The notes under the pieces are model-generated. The model did no database searches and was not told the DNA's origin. It saw nothing but the letters and a program-made list of their open reading frames with translations. Of a DNA stretch of 64,000 bases, positions 35,822-44,515 are shown in pieces. The position numbers were made by a program, and so were the translations under genes. Source of the DNA: Noviluteimonas gilva (GTDB taxonomy: Bacteria > Pseudomonadota > Gammaproteobacteria > Xanthomonadales > Xanthomonadaceae); NCBI RefSeq assembly GCF_009740395.1, contig NZ_WOXT01000001.1:1112464-1176463 (forward strand), written 5' to 3'. Numbering within the stretch: the stretch's first letter is position 1; each line of letters opens with the position of its first letter.

Positions 35822-36496
35822 ATGCAATCCACTGTCATCGCGCCTTCGATCCTCTCGGCCAATTTCGCCAAGCTCGGCGAGGAAGTCGACAACGTCCTGC
35901 GCGCGGGCGCCGACTGGGTCCACTTCGACGTCATGGACAACCACTACGTCCCCAACCTGACCATCGGCCCGCTGGTGTGCGAAGCGCTGCGCAAGCACGG
36001 CGTGACCGCGCCGATCGACGTGCACCTGATGGTCGAACCGGTGGATCGCATCATCCCGGACTTCGCGAAGGCCGGCGCGTCGATGATCACCTTCCATCCC
36101 GAAGCCAGCCGCCACGTGCACCGCACGATCCAGTTGATCAAGTCGCTCGGCTGCCAGGCGGGCGTGGTGCTCAATCCGGCGACGCCGGTGGAAGTGCTCG
36201 ACTACGTCCTCGAAGACCTCGACATGGTGTTGCTGATGTCGGTGAACCCGGGCTTCGGCGGGCAGGGTTTCATTCCTTCGGCCTTGCAGAAGCTGCGCGC
36301 GGTGCGCGAACGCATCGACGCGAGCGGCAAGGCGATCCGCCTGGAAATCGACGGCGGCGTGAAGCCGGAGAACATCGCGGAAATCGCGGCCGCGGGGGCC
36401 GATACCTTCGTCGCGGGCTCGGCGATCTTCGGCCAGGCCGACTACGCCGACGTCGTCAAGCGCATGAAGGATGCGGTGGCCGCAACGCGTCGCTGA
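35822..36496 (+). CDS. rpe: Ribulose-phosphate 3-epimerase
   Basis: Interconverts ribulose 5-phosphate and xylulose 5-phosphate in the pentose phosphate pathway. 224 residues, a normal length. The TIM-barrel motifs are intact: [29 protein letters not shown] (metal His and Asp), [19 protein letters not shown] and [11 protein letters not shown]. It is followed by hairpins and then trpE, an order common in Xanthomonadaceae. Confidence 0.97.
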   Translation: MQSTVIAPSILSANFAKLGEEVDNVLRAGADWVHFDVMDNHYVPNLTIGPLVCEALRKHGVTAPIDVHLMVEPVDRIIPDFAKAGASMITFHPEASRHVHRTIQLIKSLGCQAGVVLNPATPVEVLDYVLEDLDMVLLMSVNPGFGGQGFIPSALQKLRAVRERIDASGKAIRLEIDGGVKPENIAEIAAAGADTFVAGSAIFGQADYADVVKRMKDAVAATRR

Positions 36497-36508
36497 CGCA
36501 AAAGCAAA

Positions 36509-36532
36509 GGCCGACACCTTTCGGTATCGGCC
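36509..36532 (+). terminator. Hairpin downstream of rpe
   Basis: GGCCGACACC-TTTC-GGTATCGGCC folds into a 10-bp stem with one mismatch, 12 bases after the rpe stop. No run of T follows, so it may be a weak terminator or an mRNA-stabilising end rather than a classical intrinsic terminator. Confidence 0.5.
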
Positions 36533-36537
36533 CTCGT

Positions 36538-36555
36538 GGAAGCAATCCCGCTTCC
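36538..36555 (+). promoter_or_regulatory. Second small hairpin in the trpE leader
   Basis: GGAAGC-AATCCC-GCTTCC forms a perfect 6-bp stem with a 6-base loop, five bases after the previous hairpin and 53 bases before trpE. I see no leader peptide with tandem Trp codons, so classical trp attenuation is not supported. Confidence 0.3.
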
Positions 36556-36608
36556 GTCCGTCGTCCTTGCGATGGCCTTCGATTCTCCGTGAACAGCGTG
36601 ACGCCCGC

Positions 36609-38090
36609 GTGACAATTTCGCACGAACAATTCCAGCAATTCGCTGAAGACGGTTACACACGCATCCCGGTCGTGCGCGAAGTCCTGTCCGATCTCGACAC
36701 GCCGTTGTCTGTCTATTTGAAGCTCGCGGACGGGCCGCACACCTACCTGTTCGAATCGGTCGAAGGCGGCGAACGCTTCGGGCGTTATTCGATCATTGGT
36801 CTCCCGGCGCGGCGCGTGTATGCCTTCGCGGGCAATACGTTCTTCGCGACGGAGCTCGGTGAACTCGTCGAATTCCGCGAGATCGACGACCCCTTCGCCG
36901 AAGTCGAACGCCTGCGCGCGGAGCATCGCGTGCCTGAAATTCCGGGCTTGCCGGGCTTCACCGGTGGTCTGGTCGGTTGGTTCGGTTTCGAATGCGTGCA
37001 GTACATCGAGCCGCGCCTGAAGACCGAGAATGCGAAGACGGACGAACTCGGAACGCCCGACATCCTGCTGATGCTCAGCGAGGAACTCGCGGTGTTCGAC
37101 AACCTCAAGGGCCGGCTGTACCTGATCGTGCACGCCGATCCGCGCGAGCCGCAGGCCTGGGCGAAGGCCAATCGCCGCCTCGACGAACTCAAGCACCGTC
37201 TGCGACATGCCGGCGCGAGCTATCCCGAAACGCTGGTGCCCGCCGCGCTGGACGAAAGCCACTTCGTCAGCGGCTTCACGCGCGAAGGCTTCATCGACGC
37301 GGTGGAGAAGAGCAAGGCGCTCATCGCTGCCGGCGATATTTTCCAGGTCGTGCTGTCGCAGCGCTTGTCCGTGCCCTTCCAGGCGCGGCCGGTCGACGTG
37401 TATCGCGCGCTGCGGGCGCTGAATCCGTCGCCCTACATGTATTTCCTCGATGTCGGCGGCACGCAGGTGGTGGGTTCGTCGCCGGAGATCCTCGTGCGCT
37501 TGCAGGGCGGCGAAATTACGGTGCGCCCGATCGCCGGTACGCGCCCGCGCGGTCGCACGCACGACGAAGACATCGCGCTTGAAGCCGAGTTGCTCGCCGA
37601 TCCGAAGGAACGCGCCGAGCATCTGATGCTCATCGATCTCGGGCGCAATGATGTCGGGCGCGTCGCCAAGCCGGGCACGGTCGAAGTCGGCGAACAATTC
37701 GTGATCGAACGCTACAGCCACGTCATGCACATCGTCAGCGAAGTGACGGGCCAGCTGCAGGATGGATTGAGCTACGCCGACGTGCTACGCGCGACGTTCC
37801 CCGCCGGCACCGTGAGCGGTGCGCCGAAAGTGCGCGCGCTCGAAGTGATCCGCGACCTCGAACCGATTTGCCGCAACGTCTATTCCGGCGCGGTGGGCTA
37901 CATCGGTTGGCACGGCGACGCCGACACCGCCATCGCGATCCGCACCGCCGTCATCCAGGACGGCCGCCTGCATGTGCAGGCCGGCGCCGGCATCGTCCAC
38001 GACTCCGATCCGCAGAAGGAGTGGGAAGAGACGATGAACAAGGGGCGCGCGCTGTTCCGCGCCGTGGCCGAAGCGGCGAAGGGGCTCTAA
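36609..38090 (+). CDS. trpE: Anthranilate synthase component I
   Basis: Makes anthranilate from chorismate with the glutaminase partner TrpG. 493 residues. The N-terminal part holds the tryptophan feedback site (LFESVEGGERFGRYSIIG), and the C-terminal catalytic part shows IAAGDIFQVVLSQR, IAGTRPRGRT, LIDLGRNDVGRV and PAGTVSGAPKVRALEVI. The GTG start at 36609 reproduces the usual N-terminus (ISHEQFQQFAEDGYTRIPVV). trpG is not in the window. Confidence 0.96.
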   Translation: MTISHEQFQQFAEDGYTRIPVVREVLSDLDTPLSVYLKLADGPHTYLFESVEGGERFGRYSIIGLPARRVYAFAGNTFFATELGELVEFREIDDPFAEVERLRAEHRVPEIPGLPGFTGGLVGWFGFECVQYIEPRLKTENAKTDELGTPDILLMLSEELAVFDNLKGRLYLIVHADPREPQAWAKANRRLDELKHRLRHAGASYPETLVPAALDESHFVSGFTREGFIDAVEKSKALIAAGDIFQVVLSQRLSVPFQARPVDVYRALRALNPSPYMYFLDVGGTQVVGSSPEILVRLQGGEITVRPIAGTRPRGRTHDEDIALEAELLADPKERAEHLMLIDLGRNDVGRVAKPGTVEVGEQFVIERYSHVMHIVSEVTGQLQDGLSYADVLRATFPAGTVSGAPKVRALEVIRDLEPICRNVYSGAVGYIGWHGDADTAIAIRTAVIQDGRLHVQAGAGIVHDSDPQKEWEETMNKGRALFRAVAEAAKGL

Positions 38091-38182
38091 GGCGAAGCGG
38101 AAACGTCGGCTTCCGACCAATCGCATTGCGCCGCCCGCATCGCCGCGCGCAACGTGCACCTCCCCCCAACGGAGATGCCACC

Positions 38183-38626
38183 ATGCGTGTCGTCCTGCTC
38201 GCTTCGCTCATGATTCCGTTCGCCGCCGCGGCCACCACGCCCGTCGCGACCGCGCCCACGCCGATCCGCACGCCGATGCAACTCGAAGCGCACCTGCACG
38301 CCGCCGGCTACCGCAATGTCTTCGACGTCGACCTCGACGATGGCCTGTGGGAAGCGAAGGTGCGCAAGGCCGGCGGGTTCTGGCGGGAGATCGCGGTCGA
38401 TCCGCAGAGCGGGCGCATTTTCGATGGCGCCGGTTCGCGCTCGGTCGAATCGTTGAACTCGGTCTCGCAGATCGTCGCCGACAAGGGCTACACGATGATG
38501 GAGCTCGCCGAGTACGACGGTGCGTTGTGGGAAGTCGACGCCATGGACGCGCAGGGACGTTGCATGTCGCTGCGCGTGGATGCCGCGTCGCAGTCGATCG
38601 TGCAGAGCCTGCCCGACGACTGCTGA
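38183..38626 (+). CDS. Exported PepSY-like protein
   Basis: A 147-residue protein with signal peptide (VVLLASLMIPFAAAA). Residues about 35-80 (MQLEAHLHAAGYRNVFDVDL, then WEAKV and REIAVDPQSGRI) match the PepSY/YpeB fold, followed by a second, degenerate copy (about 88-140). Such domains often inhibit proteases or bind extracytoplasmically; the role is unknown here. GGAG lies seven bases before the ATG. It ends four bases from the stop of the convergent gene. Confidence 0.72.
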   Translation: MRVVLLASLMIPFAAAATTPVATAPTPIRTPMQLEAHLHAAGYRNVFDVDLDDGLWEAKVRKAGGFWREIAVDPQSGRIFDGAGSRSVESLNSVSQIVADKGYTMMELAEYDGALWEVDAMDAQGRCMSLRVDAASQSIVQSLPDDC

Positions 38627-38630
38627 TCGC

Positions 38631-39401
38631 TTACTGGCCCGTCTTCGGCCGCTCGAGCAGCGTGGCGTGGCCTTCCTGGATCGCCCAGAGGCCGCGCTGC
38701 GTGCTCACGTACATCGGCGTCCTCGACCACAGTTGCCAGAAGACGTGGACGTCGGTGGGCATCGCATCGAAATCGCTGGTCACCATCGTGGCGACCGTGC
38801 CCGGCTTGGTGTCCAGCGCGACGCAGGTCTTGGTGTAGGCGTGTTGCGAGGCGACCTTGCCGTCGGCGACATCGATGCGATACGAGCCGCCGATCGGAAC
38901 CGACTGCGCCTTCGCGGTCGCGGGCAGCAGGTACACCGACCAACGCGCATCGCTGACGGGCAGGGCGACGGTGCGATAGCTGTCGGTGCAGGTCGGCGGC
39001 ACGAGGGGAATCGCGATCGCGCGCGCCTTGGCCTCTGCCGTTTCGCCGGGGGTCAGCGCGGCGGGCGTTTCGAGCGTTTCGAGTTCGCCGGCCACGCCGT
39101 CGACGCCGACGCGCACGCGGTAGAGCGCGGCGGGGGTCGCATCGACCCACGTCACGACGATCGCATCGCCATCTTCACGGGTCACGAAACCCACGACGCG
39201 CTCGTCCTTGCGGAACTTACGCTCGTCGCGCGCGACGACATCCGCGGTGGTGGCCGCGCGCTCCAGGCGCCACAGCGCAACGCCGCGCGAGGCCGCGGTG
39301 GCGAGCGCCTCGCTTTCCTGTTCGGTCGGCGCGGCGGGGTCCTGGGCATGGGCCGATGCGCAGGCGCCGGCCAACGCCAGGGCAAGCAGGAAGCGGTACA
39401 T
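38631..39401 (-). CDS. Exported protein of unknown function
   Basis: A 256-residue protein with signal peptide MYRFLLALALAGACASAHAQ. The mature part has a short alpha-helical region with SRGVALWRLERAATTADVV and then beta-rich segments (VVGFVTREDGDAIVVTWV), with single cysteines at PPTCTDSY and KTCVALD that could pair. No recognised family. GGGAGAACCACC precedes the ATG, and the start is divergent from the MscS gene. Confidence 0.7.
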   Translation of the reverse strand: MYRFLLALALAGACASAHAQDPAAPTEQESEALATAASRGVALWRLERAATTADVVARDERKFRKDERVVGFVTREDGDAIVVTWVDATPAALYRVRVGVDGVAGELETLETPAALTPGETAEAKARAIAIPLVPPTCTDSYRTVALPVSDARWSVYLLPATAKAQSVPIGGSYRIDVADGKVASQHAYTKTCVALDTKPGTVATMVTSDFDAMPTDVHVFWQLWSRTPMYVSTQRGLWAIQEGHATLLERPKTGQ

Positions 39402-39516
39402 GGTGGTTCTCCCCTGGATTGGCCGAAAGGGTAACGAAAACCCGCCGCCGCGAGATTGCGTTGCGTAGCAGTATCGAGCGGCCGCCCGACCGGCGGTTGT
39501 CCGTTCTTTTGGCTGC

Positions 39517-41151
39517 ATGCGCGCATCCCCGACCGTCGTCCTCCGTCGCCTGCTCCGGCTCGCGCTGGTCTGCTTGGTGTTCGCATTGCCCCCGGCGCAT
39601 GCGACGCCCGCGACCACCGTCGCGGCACCGGCCACCGTTCGCACGGCCGACCCGGACGCCGCCACCGCGCGCTTTTTCAACCGCGACATCGCGACCTTCC
39701 GTTCGCGCTTCCTCGGCAACACGCCCGAAATGCGCGCGCGCGCCGCCGAAGCGAACATCGAGCGCATCGTCGAACAGGCCGGCGTGGCGAAGGCGACCTA
39801 CCAGCCCGCGCCGCAGGGCGTGATCATCCTGCTCGATGGCCAGCTGGTCACCGTCGTGACGCCCGCGGACGTCGACAGCCTGCGCAACGAAACCCTCGAC
39901 AAGACGCGCGACGGGATCCTCCTTCGCCTGGGCGACGCCGTGCGCGAAGCCGAAACCGCGCGCGCACCGGGCCGACTGGCGCGGGGCATCGGCTGGTGCA
40001 TCGCCGCCACCGCGCTCGTCTTGCTCGCGCTGTGGATCCTGCGATTCGTGTTTGCGCACCTGCGCACGCGTGCCGATGCCTGGACGAAGGCGCGCCTGTC
40101 GCGCATCCCCAACGAATCGGCGCGGCACATGGCGCTCGCCTTCATGGCGAGCGGGCGCGGGTTCGCGCGCGTGTTCGCGTGGATCGTGGTGTTGTTCGTG
40201 GTCGAGGAATGGCTGCGGTTCTGCTTCGCGCAATTCGCGTGGACGCAACCGTGGGCCGGCGCGATGACCGGCTGGATGGCCGGGCGGCTGTCGAAGTGGG
40301 GCAACGCAATCCTGCATGCGGTGCCGGGGCTGGTCACGGCGCTCGTCATCCTGCTGGTCGCGCGCGTGTTCGTGCAGGCGATCCGGCTGGCGTTCCAGGG
40401 CGTGGAGCACGGGCGCTTCCGCTTGATCGGCATCGATTCGCAGGTCGCCGAGCCCACGCGCAAACTCATCGTCGTCGTGGTGTGGCTGTTCGCGCTTGCG
40501 ATGGCCTATCCCTACCTGCCGGGCGCGGAGACGGATGCGTTCAAGGGCTTGAGCCTGTTCGTGGGCCTGATGGTGTCGCTGGGCGCGTCGAGCATCGTGG
40601 GACAGGCGGCCGGCGGCTTCACGCTGTTGTATTCGCGCACGATGAACGTGGGCGACGTCGTGCGCATTGGCGAAGCCGAAGGCACCGTGCAGCAGATCGG
40701 CCTGTTCACCACGCGCATCCGCACGCCGATGGGCGTGGAGGTGAGTTTCCCGAACAACGTCGTGATGGGCGGGAAGCTGGAGAATCTTTCGCGCGCGCCG
40801 GACGGCGCCGGCTTCTGGCTGCAGGCGATCGCCGTCATCGGCTACGAAGTGCCGTGGCGGCAAGTGCATCGCTTGTTGATGGACGCAGCGCACGCGACAC
40901 CGGGCGTGGTCGACGCCCCTGCACCTTTCGTGCTGCAAACCGCGCTCGGCGATTTCGGCATCGAGTACCGGCTACGCGCTCGCATCGCCGACGTTGAACA
41001 ACGCTGGATCGCGCTCAGCGCACTGCATGCGCAGATCCAGGACGCGTTCAACGCCGCCGGCGTGCAGATCATGACGCCGCATTACGAAGGCGACCCGGAG
41101 ACGGCGAAGATCGTGCCCCGGGCGCATTGGGAAGGTCACGGCGAGGGTTAG
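39517..41151 (+). CDS. MscS-family mechanosensitive channel
   Basis: A 544-residue protein with a cleavable signal peptide (ending PPAHA), a periplasmic domain to about 150, several transmembrane helices (about 155-360) and the MscS core: pore helix with LGASSIVGQAAGGF, then the beta domain VGDVVRIGEAEGTVQQIGLFTTRIRTPMG and VSFPNNVVMGG. It opens under membrane tension to release osmolytes. It is longer than E. coli MscS owing to the periplasmic extension. Its stop overlaps the stop of the convergent DUF2950 gene. Confidence 0.9.
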   Translation: MRASPTVVLRRLLRLALVCLVFALPPAHATPATTVAAPATVRTADPDAATARFFNRDIATFRSRFLGNTPEMRARAAEANIERIVEQAGVAKATYQPAPQGVIILLDGQLVTVVTPADVDSLRNETLDKTRDGILLRLGDAVREAETARAPGRLARGIGWCIAATALVLLALWILRFVFAHLRTRADAWTKARLSRIPNESARHMALAFMASGRGFARVFAWIVVLFVVEEWLRFCFAQFAWTQPWAGAMTGWMAGRLSKWGNAILHAVPGLVTALVILLVARVFVQAIRLAFQGVEHGRFRLIGIDSQVAEPTRKLIVVVVWLFALAMAYPYLPGAETDAFKGLSLFVGLMVSLGASSIVGQAAGGFTLLYSRTMNVGDVVRIGEAEGTVQQIGLFTTRIRTPMGVEVSFPNNVVMGGKLENLSRAPDGAGFWLQAIAVIGYEVPWRQVHRLLMDAAHATPGVVDAPAPFVLQTALGDFGIEYRLRARIADVEQRWIALSALHAQIQDAFNAAGVQIMTPHYEGDPETAKIVPRAHWEGHGEG

Positions 41152-42041
41152 TCGCCGGCGACCTTCACCTCCGGCACTTCCTTCCACTCGCTGTCCGGAT
41201 CGTATTGCGTCATCGTTTTCACGATCTCCTCGGTCTGGTCGCCGAGGTTGCGCTCGAACACCTGGCCGTCGTAACCGATCAGGAACGTCACCAGCCCCGT
41301 GTCGCCGTACTTCGCCGGCCATGCGACCAACGCGAAGCCGCGCACCATGTCGTTGCCGAGCATGAAGTCGCGCGCGCCGCCCGGCGCGGAGGGGCCTTGC
41401 TTGGTCAGGATGCGGTAGTGATAGCCGAGGTAGTCGCCCTTGGGTGTGTCGTCGCCGAACACCGGGCCGAGCGGGCTGATCTGGCCGCTGTCGTCCGGTG
41501 CCCAATACAGCCCGTCATGCTGGCCATCGGTGCTCACGAGCTTGGGCGCGTATTCGAGGACGCCGTCGCCGTCGTGGTCGTCTTCGGCGTAATCCATCTG
41601 CGCATCGTGGTACGCGCGCACCGCCTGTTCGACGTCGAGCTCGTTGCGCCCGATGCGCCGCATGCGGATTTCCTCCGCGCCCGCGGGCAGGTCGAAGCGC
41701 CAACCGCCGTCGGCTTTCGACAACGGCACCGGGAAGGTCCAGCCATCGCTGCCGGCGACGAGTTCCTTGCGCCCGTCCTTGCGATCGTTGAACGCGTGCG
41801 AGGCGCGGTACTTCTCCAGGAACGCGTCGACATCCTTGCGTTCCATGTCCGTCGGCACATAGGTTTGCCAGTCGTTGCCGAACACGGCGGCGACCTTGGC
41901 CGGATCGGCCTTCGTCGTGCCGAGCGCGTCGACGAGTGCGTCGCCCGCGGCTTCGGGCGTGGGATAGGCCTGTTGCGCGAAAGCAGGCAGCGCGCACAGG
42001 GCGAGTGCAACGGACAACGCGGTCTTGCGCATGATGTTCAT
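41148..42041 (-). CDS. DUF2950 exported protein
   Basis: A 297-residue protein with signal peptide (ALSVALALCALPAFAQQ). The body is of DUF2950 type: WTFPVPLSKADGGWRFDLPAG, then DYAEDDHDGDGVLEYAPKL and GDYLGYHYRILTKQGPSAPGG. The function is unknown. The ATG overlaps the DUF3300 stop (ATGA); DUF2950 and DUF3300 genes are regular neighbours, suggesting one envelope function. Confidence 0.85.
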   Translation of the reverse strand: MNIMRKTALSVALALCALPAFAQQAYPTPEAAGDALVDALGTTKADPAKVAAVFGNDWQTYVPTDMERKDVDAFLEKYRASHAFNDRKDGRKELVAGSDGWTFPVPLSKADGGWRFDLPAGAEEIRMRRIGRNELDVEQAVRAYHDAQMDYAEDDHDGDGVLEYAPKLVSTDGQHDGLYWAPDDSGQISPLGPVFGDDTPKGDYLGYHYRILTKQGPSAPGGARDFMLGNDMVRGFALVAWPAKYGDTGLVTFLIGYDGQVFERNLGDQTEEIVKTMTQYDPDSEWKEVPEVKVAGD

Positions 42042-43438
42042 CGACGACGCCCTCCACCGCCGCCCCGCGAAGGACGGCTCATCGAACGCCCGGCGCCACC
42101 GCCGCGCGACATGCCCTGGCTGGAACGCGCGCGGTTGGACGCCTGCCGCGACGCACCGGCATTGCCTGCACCCGAGAACGCGTTGTTGCGCGAGTTGCCG
42201 TAGTCACCGCGACCGCCGCTGCTGCGTGCGAGATCGCGCGAGCCCGCGTTGTTCTGGCCGCTCTGCCGATATTGCGATGCCGAACCGCCCGGCCCGCGAT
42301 CGACACGCCCACCGCCGGCTTGCGAGGTCCGCGGATCGCGTGCCGCGTTCTGCGCACGATCACGCGCCTGCGCGTTGTCGCGCGCCGGTTGCATGCCCTG
42401 GCGTTCCATCTGCTGGCGCGCCTGGTCGCGCGATCGCGCGCGGTTGGCGTCTTCGCCGCGGAAGCGATCACGCTGTTCACCACCGGCCTGGCGATTGCCG
42501 TATTTCTCGCGGCTGCCCTGGTCGCGATACGGCACGCCGTCGCGCCGGGAGCCGTCGTGTTGGAAGCGCTGGTTGCCGCGGTCGCCCATCTGGCGATCGC
42601 CGCGATCGATGTTGCGATTGAACTCGTTGTAGCGGTTGGAGTTGATGTTGACGTCGCCGCCACCCCAATCGCAATCGCCCCAGAACCCGACGGAAATGCC
42701 GATGCCGATGCCCCACGCGATGCCCGTCGCGAGCGCCGCGCCCGGGTAGTAATACGCCGGTGGCGGATAGTAGTAAGGCGGATAACCGGGATACGCCCAG
42801 CTTCCGTAAGCGTAGGTCGGGTTGTACGAGGGCACGTACACCGTCTCGGTCGTGGGCTGGATCACGATGGATTGCTGGCCCTGCGCGCTTTCGGTCGAAA
42901 CGGTCTGGTATTCGTTCGACTTCAGGTTGCCGGCCGCCTGTGCCTGTCGACGCAAGTCCTGCGCCGTCGACATCACATCGTTGGGTTGCGCCAGGAACGC
43001 ATCGCCGAGTTTCTGCACCCACGCGATGTCCGAACCCATCATGCCGACCGCCTGCGGGAAGGCGACGAGCGACTGCACGCTCGCATCCCAATCTTCCTTG
43101 GCGACGGCTTTCACCGCGTCGTCGCCCTTGGTTTGCGGATGGTCCTTGACCCATTTCGCCGCGTCGGCGACATCGCCGGGGTAGGTCGAGGCCATCAACA
43201 CCTGGGCGAGCAGGGAGTCGGGATACAGCGCCACCGGGGCGACGAGCTGCGCGATTTCTTCCTTCGAGAACGTGCTGCTCTGCGCAGTGGATTGCGTCGA
43301 CGATGCAGTCTGCGTCGAAGACGACGCGCGTTCGGTCGGCGCCGTGGATTGCGCGGCGGCGTCGAGCGTGATCGTCGCCGACAACATGCCGGTCAACGTC
43401 ATGCATGCCAATGCCAAGAGTCGTCGTTGCGTTGCCAT
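42038..43438 (-). CDS. DUF3300 exported protein with Gln/Arg/Gly-rich tail
   Basis: A 466-residue protein. Signal peptide (LALACMTLTGMLSATITLDAAAQ), DUF3300 domain (about 55-225: FSKEEIAQLVAPVALYPDSLLAQVLMASTYP ...), a Tyr/Pro-rich hydrophobic segment (YPGYPPYYYPPPAYYYPG), and a low-complexity C-terminal 200 residues rich in Arg, Gln, Asn, Gly and Ser that ends in poly-Gly/Arg. A perfect AGGGAGGTG site precedes the ATG at 43438. The basic disordered tail could bind nucleic acid or polyanions; the function is unknown. Confidence 0.85.
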   Translation of the reverse strand: MATQRRLLALACMTLTGMLSATITLDAAAQSTAPTERASSSTQTASSTQSTAQSSTFSKEEIAQLVAPVALYPDSLLAQVLMASTYPGDVADAAKWVKDHPQTKGDDAVKAVAKEDWDASVQSLVAFPQAVGMMGSDIAWVQKLGDAFLAQPNDVMSTAQDLRRQAQAAGNLKSNEYQTVSTESAQGQQSIVIQPTTETVYVPSYNPTYAYGSWAYPGYPPYYYPPPAYYYPGAALATGIAWGIGIGISVGFWGDCDWGGGDVNINSNRYNEFNRNIDRGDRQMGDRGNQRFQHDGSRRDGVPYRDQGSREKYGNRQAGGEQRDRFRGEDANRARSRDQARQQMERQGMQPARDNAQARDRAQNAARDPRTSQAGGGRVDRGPGGSASQYRQSGQNNAGSRDLARSSGGRGDYGNSRNNAFSGAGNAGASRQASNRARSSQGMSRGGGAGRSMSRPSRGGGGGRRR

Positions 43439-43440
43439 GG

Positions 43441-43824
43441 TCACCTCCCTGATGCGTGCAGTGCGGACGTCAGCGGCCGGAGCGCATCCAGCAACACCTT
43501 GTCGTCCACGGGTTTGGTCAAAAAGGCGCGCGCACCATGGGCGATGCTGCGCGAACGGTTGGCGGGCGTGTCGTTGCCGGTGAGCACGACGACGGGGATG
43601 GGTGAATGGCGGTCGGTCAGTGCGTCCTGCACCTCGAAACCGGACATGCCCGGCAGGTGCAGGTCGAGGATCAGGCAATCGATGCCGTCGAGATGGGCCA
43701 TGAAATCCGATCCGGTGGCGAACAGGCGCACGTCGAAGCCCGCGGTGCGCAACAAGCGTTGCAATGCGCGCCGGACCGGGGCTTCGTCGTCGAGCACTGC
43801 GACAGTTGGCGTGCGCCCGGTCAT
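43441..43824 (-). CDS. Single-domain response regulator
   Basis: A 127-residue receiver domain with no output domain. The acidic pocket is in VLDDE (11-14), phosphoacceptor Asp54 in LILDLHLPGM and Lys104 in AFLTKPVD. Its stop lies two bases before the DUF3300 start and inside that gene's ribosome site, so it is the first gene of the operon with DUF3300 and DUF2950. It may be phosphorylated by the histidine kinase at 44512-45693, upstream on the same strand. It acts by protein contact, target unknown. Confidence 0.88.
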   Translation of the reverse strand: MTGRTPTVAVLDDEAPVRRALQRLLRTAGFDVRLFATGSDFMAHLDGIDCLILDLHLPGMSGFEVQDALTDRHSPIPVVVLTGNDTPANRSRSIAHGARAFLTKPVDDKVLLDALRPLTSALHASGR

Positions 43825-43855
43825 GACCCGACGCTAAGCCCCCGTCGCGGGGCCT

Positions 43856-44515
43856 TCAATTGGCCGTTGGACCTACGTGGCGCGCAGCGGAGGGCTCGAT
43901 CGACAGGCGCGCGGCAAGCCGCACGAGGTCGGCCAGGCGTCGCACGCCCAACTTCTGCATCACGTGCGCGCGATGCACCTTCACGGTCTTTTCGACCACG
44001 CCCAGCTCGGCGGCGATCTGCTTGTTGAGCTTCCCGGAAATCAGGTGCGGCAGCAGTTCGAGCTCCCGCGGCGTGAGGTGCGCCAGGCGGCCGCGTAATG
44101 CGTGGTCTTCGCAGCGGCGCTCGCGTTCACGGCGATCGATGGCGATGCCGGCGCGCACGGCGGCCAGCAGTGCATCGGCATCGACGGGCTTGACGAGGAA
44201 ATCGAGCGCGCCGCCTTTCATCGCACGCACGGTCGATGGCACGTCCGCGCAACCGGAAAGGAACACGATCGGCACGTCGAGATGGCGATCGTGCAACGAG
44301 CGCTGCAGGTCCAGGCCCGTGTGTCCCGGCATCGAGAGGTCGAGTACCAGGCACCCGGGGATGGTTGCGTCGTAGCACGCGAGGAATTCGTCGGTCGAGG
44401 TGCTGGAGCGCGTGTCGATGCCCGCGCTCGCGAGCAGGCGCGCGACCGACTTCAGCACGCGCGGATCGTTGTCGACCAGGTGCACGAGCGGCGTGGGCGC
44501 GGCGACCGTGTTCAT
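43856..44515 (-). CDS. FixJ/LuxR-type response regulator
   Basis: A 219-residue two-domain regulator: receiver (1-125) with Asp59 in VLDLSMPGH and Lys109 in FLVKPVD, and a C-terminal LuxR helix-turn-helix (about 145-205: LTPRELELLPHLISGKLNKQ, then VEKTVKVHRAHVMQKLG). The ATG overlaps the kinase stop (ATGA), so they form a pair. DNA targets could include the palindromes upstream of the kinase and outer-membrane protein genes. Confidence 0.9.
   Translation of the reverse strand: MNTVAAPTPLVHLVDNDPRVLKSVARLLASAGIDTRSSTSTDEFLACYDATIPGCLVLDLSMPGHTGLDLQRSLHDRHLDVPIVFLSGCADVPSTVRAMKGGALDFLVKPVDADALLAAVRAGIAIDRRERERRCEDHALRGRLAHLTPRELELLPHLISGKLNKQIAAELGVVEKTVKVHRAHVMQKLGVRRLADLVRLAARLSIEPSAARHVGPTAN

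Noticed and set aside
36497-36608. Classical trp leader peptide or attenuator
   Set aside because: The only short ATG frame codes MAFDSP and stop; no tandem Trp codons and no mutually exclusive hairpins.
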